From assembly GCF_000613245.1 (NCBI RefSeq), contig NZ_HG964939.1:538716-588865 (forward strand): a stretch of 50,150 nt of DNA, in the 5' to 3' direction. This DNA is from Mycobacterium asiaticum DSM 44297. GTDB lineage: Bacteria > Actinomycetota > Actinomycetes > Mycobacteriales > Mycobacteriaceae. The notes below the pieces were generated by a model, which ran no database searches, was not told the DNA's origin, and saw nothing but the letters and a program-made list of their open reading frames with translations. A program made the position numbers and the translations under genes. Shown here one piece after another: positions 42,842 through 50,150 of this stretch (within the stretch, counting starts at the first letter, position 1; every line of letters starts with the position of its first letter).

Positions 42842-44256
42842 AAGATCGCCCCCGGTGTGTATTTCGCCGCCTCTGGATAGCGGCCCACCAACTCGCTGAC
42901 CAGCCCGGCGACTTCGTCGACCTGATCCCCGGCGGCGCCGGTGAATGCCTTTTTGTCGGCCAGTGCGGCATCGAGCGCCGCGCGGTCCAGCGGCAGCCGC
43001 GGATCGGCGGCCAACCGGTCCAGCAGATCGGGCTCGGCGCCACGCTCCCGCATCGCCAGGGCGGTGGCTACCGCGTGCTCGCGGATCACGTGATGCGCCG
43101 ACTCCCGCCCCATCCCGGCACGCACCGCCGCGATCAACACCTTGGTGGTGGCCAGGAACGGCAGATAGCGGTCCAGCTCACGCTGGATAACCGCCGGATA
43201 GGCGCCGAATTCGTCGAGTACCGTCAGGAACGTCTCGATCTGCCCGTCGATGGCAAAGAAGCTGTCCGGCAACGCAACCCGTCGGACCACCGAGCAGAAG
43301 ACGTCGCCCTCGTTCCACTGGGCGCCGGCCAACTCGGCTGCCATCGAGGCATAGCCGCGCAGCACCACCTGCAGGCCGTTGACCCGCTCGCAGCTCCGGG
43401 TGTTCATCTTGTGCGGCATCGCCGAGGAACCGACCTGTCCCGCGGCGAACCCCTCGGTGACCAGCTCATGCCCGGCCATCAAGCGGATGGTGTGCGCCAG
43501 CGACGAGGGACCGGCTCCCAGTTGCACCAGCGCGGAGACCACGTCGTGGTCCAGGGAACGCGGATAGACCTGTCCGACGCTGTGCAACACCGTTGCGAAA
43601 CCAAGGAAGTCGGCGACCTGCTGCTCGAGGTCGGCAAGTTTGACCGTGTTCCCGTCGAGCAGATCCAGCATGTCCTGGGCCGTGCCCATCGGGCCCTTGA
43701 TACCCCGCAGCGGGTAGCGATCGATCAGCTCGCGCAGCCTGGTCAGCGCGATCAGCGTCTCCTGCGCGGCGGAGGCGAATCGCTTGCCCAGCGTGGTCGC
43801 CTGGGCGGCGACGTTGTGGCTGCGACCCGCCATCACCAGATCCCGGTAGGCCACCGCGCGCTCGGCCAGCCGCGCCACCACCGCCACCCCGTGGGAGAAG
43901 ACCAGCTCCAAGGATCGCCGTATCTGCAACTGCTCCACATTCTCGGTGAGGTCGCGGCTGGTCATCCCCTTGTGCACATGCTCGTGGCCGGCGAGTGCGT
44001 TGAATTCCTCGATGCGCGCCTTGACGTCGTGGCGCAGCACCCGCTCCCGGGCCGCGATCGAAGCCAGATCCACGTCGTCCAGGACGCGCTCGTAATCGGC
44101 GATCGCCGCGGCGGGAACATCGATGCCGAGTCGGGCCTGGGCCCGCAACACTGCGAGCCACAACCGCCGCTCCGCGACCACCTTGGCCTCGGGGGACCAG
44201 ATGGCGACCATCTCGGCACTGGCGTAGCGCCCGGCCAACACATTCGGAATGCTCAC
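42838..44256 (-). CDS. purB: Adenylosuccinate lyase
   Basis: PurB removes fumarate twice, from SAICAR and from adenylosuccinate, serving both IMP and AMP synthesis. The 472-residue protein has the fumarase-superfamily signature GSSAMPHKMN (276-285), a GMTSRDLTEN segment and GRSHNVAAQATTLGKRFA near 144-161. The start is GTG 44256. It is followed without gap by the P450 and TDT genes. Confidence 0.96.
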   Translation of the reverse strand: MSIPNVLAGRYASAEMVAIWSPEAKVVAERRLWLAVLRAQARLGIDVPAAAIADYERVLDDVDLASIAARERVLRHDVKARIEEFNALAGHEHVHKGMTSRDLTENVEQLQIRRSLELVFSHGVAVVARLAERAVAYRDLVMAGRSHNVAAQATTLGKRFASAAQETLIALTRLRELIDRYPLRGIKGPMGTAQDMLDLLDGNTVKLADLEQQVADFLGFATVLHSVGQVYPRSLDHDVVSALVQLGAGPSSLAHTIRLMAGHELVTEGFAAGQVGSSAMPHKMNTRSCERVNGLQVVLRGYASMAAELAGAQWNEGDVFCSVVRRVALPDSFFAIDGQIETFLTVLDEFGAYPAVIQRELDRYLPFLATTKVLIAAVRAGMGRESAHHVIREHAVATALAMRERGAEPDLLDRLAADPRLPLDRAALDAALADKKAFTGAAGDQVDEVAGLVSELVGRYPEAAKYTPGAIL

Positions 44257-44313
44257 TTGGCCATCACGAACACACAGCTTAGGCCCTGATAAACGACGAG
44301 AAACGACGTACGG

Positions 44314-44988
44314 CTATTCGGCGACCGGCAGCATCGTCAGGCCGTCATCGTCTGCCGGCGAGCCAACGATCCGCACCGTCGGCGAATCGACCGGCGCGAG
44401 CACGTCGATCAGGTCGATCACCGTCGACAGCGCGGCCGCGCGCGGGTCGCGCCCCTCGACCAGGGCCGATACCACCGACCCGTCGACGGCGCAGATCAAT
44501 GTGCAGACCAACTCGATCTGCACCGACCGTCCGGACCGTTCAATGGCCTCGGCTACCGCCTCCGCCCGCTGGCGCAAACTGCGCCGCATGCTCTCGCGCA
44601 ATGCGGGCAGGCGCGTGCAGGCGATATGGCGCTCGTACCGCGAAATAAGCTGCTCTGCGAGCCCGGGCCCCGATACGTCCCCCACCAGCAGGTCAACCAG
44701 TACCTCAGCGGTGGTCTCGGGTCCACGACGCCGTCGCGACAGACCATTGACCCGGGCCCGGAGCTGGGCCACCTCGATCATGCCGATGTGTTCGACCGCC
44801 CGCGCGATCAGGTCATCGAGTGAAGAGAAGTAATAGGTGGTTGACGCCAGAGGCAGGCCGGCCCGCCGGGCCACAGCCCGGTGGCGCACCGCTTCGAACC
44901 CGCCCTCGCCGAGCAGCTCGGCGGCAGCGCTAACCAGCGCATACCGCCTGCGTTCCCCCTTTGGAGTAACTGCTGCCGTCACACCCAC
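44314..44988 (-). CDS. TetR family regulator
   Basis: The 224-residue protein has a helix-turn-helix (HRAVARRAGLPLASTTYYFSSLDDLI) and a ligand domain with LICAVDGSVVSALVEGRDPRAA, typical of TetR members annotated near purB in mycobacteria. GTG 44988 is the first start; GTG 44982, two codons later, is possible. It is upstream of purB by 57 bp on the same strand and divergent from a Tat-type esterase gene, which is its likeliest direct target. Confidence 0.87.
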   Translation of the reverse strand: MGVTAAVTPKGERRRYALVSAAAELLGEGGFEAVRHRAVARRAGLPLASTTYYFSSLDDLIARAVEHIGMIEVAQLRARVNGLSRRRRGPETTAEVLVDLLVGDVSGPGLAEQLISRYERHIACTRLPALRESMRRSLRQRAEAVAEAIERSGRSVQIELVCTLICAVDGSVVSALVEGRDPRAAALSTVIDLIDVLAPVDSPTVRIVGSPADDDGLTMLPVAE

Positions 44989-45022
44989 CCATGCTGCCAG
45001 TCAAAGTGGTACGGCGTTGCCA

Positions 45023-45034
45023 TTTTCGTGAAAC
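45023..45034. promoter_or_regulatory. Candidate operator between TetR and esterase genes
   Basis: TTTCGTGAAA (45024-45033) is a hyphenated palindrome in the 55-bp gap between divergent starts. Larger arms TGCCAT (45018-45023) and ATGGCA (45039-45044) lie around it but are not centred on it. It is AT-richer than its surroundings. The site is a plausible TetR operator, without further support. Confidence 0.35.
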
Positions 45035-45043
45035 GGACATGGC

Positions 45044-45952
45044 ATGATGGCGCGCATGCCAGAGATCAGCCGTCGCGCCGCGTTGGGCCTCGGTGCCGCC
45101 GCAACCTGCGGCGCGATCGGCGCTTATGCGTTCGACGTGCTGTTTCAGGCTCGCCCGTCGGCGGCTGCGCCGGCACTGACTGGGACAAACGTTCCATTGG
45201 CGCCACCACGACCGCTCGATCCGGCCCCGCCCGCGCAGGCCGCCCCGACGATGGTGACGGGCTCGTTCGCGTCGGCCGCACGGGGCGGGATTCAGACGAA
45301 TTGGGCGATCGCGCGACCGCCAGGACAGAGCAAGCCGCTGCGCGCGGTGATCGCCCTGCACGGTAAGGGTAACGACGCATCCAGTGTGATGGCCGGGGGC
45401 GTCGAGCAGGGTCTGGCGCAGGCCGTCAACGCCGGGTTGCCGCCATTTGCGGTGGTAGCAGTCGATGGCGGCGGCGGTTACTGGCACAAGCGGGCGTCGG
45501 GAGAGGACTCCGGCGCGATGGTGCTCAACGAGCTGATTCCGATCATGGACAGCCACGGCCTGGACACTTCGCGGGTGGCCTTCCTCGGCTGGTCGATGGG
45601 CGGCTACGGGGCGCTGCTGCTCGGCGGCCGGCTTGGCCCCGGGCGCACCGCGGCGATCTGCGCGGTGAGCCCCGCGCTGTGGACGTCACCGGGTGCCGCC
45701 GCCCCGGGTGCGTTCGACGGTCCCGACGACTACGCCGCCAACTCGGTGTGGGGGATGCCCGCCCTGGCCTCGATCCCGATCCGGATCGACTGTGGCGACA
45801 GCGACCCGTTCTACTCCGCCACCAAGCAGTACATCGCGCAACTGCCCAATCCGCCGGCGGGCGGATTCTCGCCGGGCGGCCACAACGGCGAGTTCTGGAG
45901 CTCGCAACTACCCGCCGAGTTGACCTGGATCGCTCCGCTGCTGACGGCGTGA
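45044..45952 (+). CDS. Exported esterase, esterase D/antigen 85-like alpha/beta-hydrolase
   Basis: The 302-residue protein begins with a twin-arginine-like signal (ISRRAALGLGAAATCGAIGAYAF), then a Pro/Ala-rich linker, then an alpha/beta-hydrolase domain. S184 in GWSMGG is the nucleophile, and a histidine lies in GGHNGEFW. Substrates could be acyl esters of the cell envelope. The M. tuberculosis homologue by position is Rv0774c. ATG 45044 is used, though 45056 (MPEISRR) is also reasonable. It is divergent from the TetR gene. Confidence 0.86.
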   Translation: MMARMPEISRRAALGLGAAATCGAIGAYAFDVLFQARPSAAAPALTGTNVPLAPPRPLDPAPPAQAAPTMVTGSFASAARGGIQTNWAIARPPGQSKPLRAVIALHGKGNDASSVMAGGVEQGLAQAVNAGLPPFAVVAVDGGGGYWHKRASGEDSGAMVLNELIPIMDSHGLDTSRVAFLGWSMGGYGALLLGGRLGPGRTAAICAVSPALWTSPGAAAPGAFDGPDDYAANSVWGMPALASIPIRIDCGDSDPFYSATKQYIAQLPNPPAGGFSPGGHNGEFWSSQLPAELTWIAPLLTA

Positions 45953-45980
45953 CTGGGACGGCGGCGCTACGCTCGCGGTC

Positions 45981-47564
45981 GTGAGCGCGCCGTTCGACTG
46001 GGACCTGCCGTACGCCTGGCCACGCACCCCGATCCTGGCCGCCAACGCGGTGTGCACGTCGCAGCCGCTGGCAGCGCAGGCCGGGTTGCGGGCGCTGGCC
46101 GACGGCGGGAACGCGGTCGACGCGGCGGTCGCCACCGCCATTGCCCTGACGGTGGTCGAACCGGTGTCCAACGGCATCGGGTCGGACGCCTTCGCCATCG
46201 TCTGGGACGGCCGAGGGCTGCACGGCCTCAACGCATCCGGCCGCTCCCCCGCCGCGTGGACCCCGGACTATTTCGGCGACGCCGGTGTTCCTGCTTTCGG
46301 CTGGAACTCTGTGACGGTGCCGGGTGCGGTGTCGGCGTGGTCCGAATTGCACCACCGGTTCGGGAAATTGCCGTTCGAGCGGCTGTTCCTCCCCGCAATC
46401 GACTACGCCCGCAACGGATTCCTGGTCTCGCCGAAGGTCGCCGCACAATGGGCCGCCCAGGTCCCGGTCTTCGTCGGCCAACCGGGCTTTGCCGAGACGT
46501 TCCTGCCCGGCGGGCACGCACCTCATCCGGGTCAGCTGTGCACCCTGGTCGACCACGCGACCACCCTGGAGCGGATCGCGTCTACCGGCGGGGAGGCGTT
46601 CTACCGCGGCGAGTTGGCGGAGCAGCTGGAGGCACACGCCGTCGCGCACGGTGGGGCGATGCGGGCCGAGGACCTCGCCGCCCACCGCGCCGACTGGGTC
46701 GACACGCTCAGCGGAAACTACCGCGGCTACACCGTTCACGAGATACCGCCGAACGGGCAGGGCATCGTGGCGCTGATGGCGCTGGGCATCCTCGAGCACT
46801 TCGATATGTCCTCGTGGCCAGTCGATTCCGCCGACAGCGTGCATGTGCAGATCGAGGCGCTGAAGTTGGCTTTCGCCGACGCGCAGGCCCACGTGGGTGA
46901 CATCGAGCACATGACGGTCCGTGCCGAGCACCTGCTGGACCGGACCTACCTGCAGCAGCGCGCGGCACTGATCGACTTGCGTCGGGCGCGGCCGGTATCG
47001 GCCGGAACGCCCACGGGCGGCACCGTGTATCTGACCGCCGCCGACGCGGCGGGGATGATGGTGTCGATGATCCAGTCGAACTACATGGGTTTTGGCTCGG
47101 GCGTGGTAGTGCCGGGCACCGGGATCGCTCTACAGAACCGCGGCGCCGATTTCGTTGTGACACAGGGCCACCCGAACCGGGTCGGACCCAACAAACGCCC
47201 GTTCCACACGATCATCCCGGGCTTCGTGACCAAGGACGGCGCCCCGGTGATGAGCTTCGGTGTGATGGGCGGTCCCATGCAGCCGCAGGGCCACGTGCAG
47301 GTACTGGTGCGCATCGCCGACTACGGCCAGAACCCGCAGGCGGCATGCGACGGACCGCGGTTCCGCTGGGTGCACGGCATGCAGGTCAGTTGCGAGCGGG
47401 GGTTCCCGCCGGCCACGCTCGACGAGTTGCGTGAGCGCGGACACGAGCTGCTTACGGTGGACGACTACAACGCGTTCGGGAGCTGTCAGGCCATCTGGCG
47501 GCTCGATGACGGGTACCTCGCGGTGAGCGATCCCCGCCGGGACGGGCAGGCCGCGGCCTTCTAG
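45981..47564 (+). CDS. ggtA: Gamma-glutamyltransferase
   Basis: The 527-residue precursor of an Ntn-hydrolase has the cleavage point before T348 in GGTVYLTAADAAG. That threonine becomes the catalytic N-terminus of the small subunit after self-processing. Large-subunit motifs include DGGNAVDAAVATAIALTVVEP and GSDAFAI. It removes or transfers gamma-glutamyl groups. No signal peptide is seen, so it is probably cytosolic, unlike the E. coli enzyme. It converges on purD with a 4-bp overlap. Confidence 0.92.
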   Translation: MSAPFDWDLPYAWPRTPILAANAVCTSQPLAAQAGLRALADGGNAVDAAVATAIALTVVEPVSNGIGSDAFAIVWDGRGLHGLNASGRSPAAWTPDYFGDAGVPAFGWNSVTVPGAVSAWSELHHRFGKLPFERLFLPAIDYARNGFLVSPKVAAQWAAQVPVFVGQPGFAETFLPGGHAPHPGQLCTLVDHATTLERIASTGGEAFYRGELAEQLEAHAVAHGGAMRAEDLAAHRADWVDTLSGNYRGYTVHEIPPNGQGIVALMALGILEHFDMSSWPVDSADSVHVQIEALKLAFADAQAHVGDIEHMTVRAEHLLDRTYLQQRAALIDLRRARPVSAGTPTGGTVYLTAADAAGMMVSMIQSNYMGFGSGVVVPGTGIALQNRGADFVVTQGHPNRVGPNKRPFHTIIPGFVTKDGAPVMSFGVMGGPMQPQGHVQVLVRIADYGQNPQAACDGPRFRWVHGMQVSCERGFPPATLDELRERGHELLTVDDYNAFGSCQAIWRLDDGYLAVSDPRRDGQAAAF

Positions 47565-48829
47565 ACGGTGATCTTCCCCTCGGCCGCGCGCTGACCGATG
47601 TCGGTCCGAAAGTGGCTGCCGGGCAACCGGATCGAGTCGAGGATCTGGTATGCCCGTTGGCGCGCTGCGGACAGGTCGGCCCCGGTCCCCACTACCGACA
47701 GCACCCGCCCGCCGGAGGAGACTATTGCACCGTCGTCGCGCCGGGCCGTACCGGCGTGCAGCACACCGTCGGCCTCCGAACCGCTGATGACATCGCCGAC
47801 CCGCGGCCGTCCGGGATAGTTCTCGGCCGCCAGCACCACCGTGACGGCGGCGCCCTCGCGCCATTGCAGCGGCCCGAAGTCGGCCAGCGTGCCGGTGCTG
47901 GCGGCGTAAAGCAATTGGCCCAGCGGCGAATTCAGCAGCGCCAGCACGGCCTGAGTTTCCGGATCGCCGAAGCGGCAGTTGAATTCGACCACCGCAGCAC
48001 CGTTCGAGGTGATGGCCAGGCCGGCATAGAGCAGCCCGCTGAATGGGCTGCCGCGCCGAACCAGCTCGGCGGCAACGGGTTCCACAATCCGGCTGACGAT
48101 GTCGCGGTAGACGTCGTCGGGTAACCACGGCACCGGGGCGTAGGCGCCCATTCCACCGGTGTTCGGGCCGGCGTCGCCGTCGCCGACGCGTTTGAAATCC
48201 TGCGCGGCCAGCAGCGGCACCACCGTCGGGCCGTCGACCACACAGAACAGGGACACTTCGGGACCGTCGAGGAAGGACTCCAGCAGCACGGGGTGCCCCG
48301 CTTCGAGCAGCCCGGCCGCGTGCGATCGCGCGGCATCCCGGTCCGGTGTTACCACGACGCCCTTTCCGGCGGCCAGCGAATCGTCCTTGACCACCCATGC
48401 CGGGTCACCGGCCGGTGGCCCGAAGCGATCCAGCGCGGCATCCAAATGCCCCGGATTGTCGACGATTTCGCTGGACGCGGTGCGGACGCCGGCCGCGGCC
48501 ATAACCTCCTTGGCGAACGCTTTGGAGCCTTCGATGCGGGCCGCGTCCTTGCCGGGGCCGAAGCATGCGATGCCCGCAGCGCGCACGGCATCGGCCACTC
48601 CGAGCACCAGCGGCACTTCGGGCCCGATGACCACCAGGTCGGCCTCCACCTTGCGGGCCAGCGCGACGACCTCGGCACTGGAGGTGATGTCGACGTGGTG
48701 CTGCTCGGCCAGCCGGTGAGTACCCGCATTTCCCGGTGCCACGATCAGGCCCGTGACCTGCGGATCTCTGCTCAGTGCCAGCAGCAGGGCATGTTCACGG
48801 GCACCGGAGCCGATCACCAGGACGCGCAC
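47561..48829 (-). CDS. purD: Phosphoribosylamine-glycine ligase (GAR synthetase)
   Basis: PurD makes GAR from phosphoribosylamine, glycine and ATP, the second step of the pathway. The 422-residue protein starts MRVLVIGSGAREHALLLAL. It shows the ATP-grasp segments PAWVVKDDSLAAGKGVVV and ESFLDGPEVSLFCVVDG, and the metal/phosphate region YAGLAITSNGAAVVEFNCRFGDPETQ. It is the last purine gene in the window on the minus strand. Confidence 0.96.
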   Translation of the reverse strand: MRVLVIGSGAREHALLLALSRDPQVTGLIVAPGNAGTHRLAEQHHVDITSSAEVVALARKVEADLVVIGPEVPLVLGVADAVRAAGIACFGPGKDAARIEGSKAFAKEVMAAAGVRTASSEIVDNPGHLDAALDRFGPPAGDPAWVVKDDSLAAGKGVVVTPDRDAARSHAAGLLEAGHPVLLESFLDGPEVSLFCVVDGPTVVPLLAAQDFKRVGDGDAGPNTGGMGAYAPVPWLPDDVYRDIVSRIVEPVAAELVRRGSPFSGLLYAGLAITSNGAAVVEFNCRFGDPETQAVLALLNSPLGQLLYAASTGTLADFGPLQWREGAAVTVVLAAENYPGRPRVGDVISGSEADGVLHAGTARRDDGAIVSSGGRVLSVVGTGADLSAARQRAYQILDSIRLPGSHFRTDIGQRAAEGKITV

Positions 48830-48854
48830 GACACGTCAGACTAGCCGCAACGCC

Positions 48855-49262
48855 TCAGAGAATCTTTTCGAGCAGGTTCTTGAGCTCGTTGCGCTGCGCG
48901 GCGCTAATGCGTTCCAGGCGCTTGTCGAACTCGCGGGCCAGCAGCGCAAGGCCGTCGGCGGTGGCGCGGCGGCCTGAGTCGGTGAGCAGCAGCCGGTGGC
49001 GCCGCAGGTCGGCGGGATCGATCTCGCGCCGCACGAATCCCGCCGCCTCGAGTCGCTTCAGGTACAGCGTGACCGTCGGCTTGGGCATGGTCAGCGTCGC
49101 GGCCAGCTCGGCGGGATAGGGATGTTCGTCGACCTCGGCCAGCAGGAACAGCTCCTTGGCCTCCAGACCGAGCGCACCGATGTCGGCCTGGACGCTGGCG
49201 ATGACCGACGACAGCACCCGGTAGTTCAGCGACCAGATCTTGGCCGCGTCGATCTCAGACAC
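48855..49262 (-). CDS. MarR family regulator
   Basis: The 135-residue protein has a winged helix: LAATLTMPKPTVTLYLKRLEAAGFVRREIDPADLRRHRLLLTDSG. The wing carries the DxRxH-like arginines that contact DNA. GTG 49262 starts it. It is divergent from an aldo/keto reductase, and two AT-rich palindromes fill the 83-bp gap. This is the standard layout for a MarR repressor that responds to a small phenolic or electrophilic ligand. Confidence 0.9.
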   Translation of the reverse strand: MSEIDAAKIWSLNYRVLSSVIASVQADIGALGLEAKELFLLAEVDEHPYPAELAATLTMPKPTVTLYLKRLEAAGFVRREIDPADLRRHRLLLTDSGRRATADGLALLAREFDKRLERISAAQRNELKNLLEKIL

Positions 49263-49277
49263 TCGACTTGCCAGATC

Positions 49278-49307
49278 GTTCAGGCATGAACTAGTTTATT
49301 AATGAAC
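49278..49307. promoter_or_regulatory. Twin MarR-type operators
   Basis: GTTCAGGCATGAAC (49278-49291) is a 5-4-5 palindrome. GTTTATTAATGAAC (49294-49307) is a 14-bp palindrome with one mismatched pair. They share the ends GTT and GAAC, are separated by 2 bp, and lie in a strongly AT-rich gap unlike the rest of the window. Both MarR and the reductase are likely repressed from here. Confidence 0.55.
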
Positions 49308-49345
49308 AAACGCATAACCGAACAATCTACCAGAAAGCGGCGATC

Positions 49346-50150
<805 letters not shown>

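Noticed and set aside
41564..42880. 438-residue plus-strand frame antisense to the P450
   Set aside because: The P450 has all its motifs; the opposite frame is a GC shadow.
45543..46931. 462-residue minus-strand frame antisense to the esterase and ggtA
   Set aside because: It crosses two well-supported genes and ends in low-complexity Arg/Ser sequence.

Overview
The window is high-GC actinobacterial DNA, almost certainly from a Mycobacterium or a close relative. The signs are an orphan MceA-like protein, a wax-ester/diacylglycerol acyltransferase of the WS/DGAT type, GTG and TTG starts, encapsulin with a DyP peroxidase, and a gene order that (from memory) follows, in reverse, the M. tuberculosis Rv0770-Rv0813 neighbourhood. 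I could not run a search, so the species is not assigned. No tRNA, rRNA, CRISPR array or insertion sequence was seen, and no stretch over 300 bases lacks a gene.

Layout. (1) 1-2.7 kb: end of an unidentified gene, a nested hairpin, then a pabC-type lyase divergent from a YgfZ-type folate protein and a DUF3073 gene. (2) 2.7-10.1 kb: purM, purF and purL on the minus strand, with an SCP-like gene, an orphan MceA-like gene and a CPBP protease between them. (3) 10.2-14.4 kb: GNAT, VOC protein, frameshifted pepC, and the DyP/encapsulin nanocompartment operon. (4) 14.4-23.4 kb: an accessory, catabolic-looking block: SDR, alpha/beta-hydrolase, two paralogous TetR regulators, MDR reductase, HAD hydrolase, flavin disulfide reductase, cupin, VOC, LLM oxidoreductase and a YbjN-like protein. 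Four copies of one 16-bp palindrome sit in its regulatory gaps. (5) 23.4-26.8 kb: an NAD epimerase divergent from a lipid pair, a PlsC-like acyltransferase and WS/DGAT. (6) 26.8-29.3 kb: a minus-strand run of secreted protein (frameshifted), LLM protein, purS and purQ. (7) 29.3-34.6 kb: metallo-hydrolase, DUF2334 deacetylase-like protein, EmrB-like exporter, TetR and DoxX around a 55-bp palindrome, and a zinc-knuckle/GAF-ANTAR pair. (8) 34.6-44.3 kb: ptrB, frameshifted purC, a membrane protein, a receptor Ser/Thr kinase, a TDT transporter, a P450 and purB. (9) 44.3-50.15 kb: TetR, esterase, ggtA, purD, then a MarR regulator divergent from an aldo/keto reductase that runs off the end.

How the genes work together. 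Eight purine genes (purM, F, L, Q, S, C, B, D) lie on the minus strand and supply most steps from PRPP to IMP plus the PurB step of AMP synthesis. They are an archipelago rather than one operon, with unrelated genes between them. The most novel regulatory signal is the set of four identical-type operators (TGGGMTGNNNADCCCA) beside the two TetR paralogues, which share almost the same recognition helix. This predicts a self-contained regulon covering the alpha/beta-hydrolase and the MDR-HAD-flavoprotein-cupin operon. Three genes (pepC, the secreted protein and purC) each carry an apparent one-base loss in a G/C run. Because purC should be needed for purine synthesis, base-calling error is the simplest explanation.
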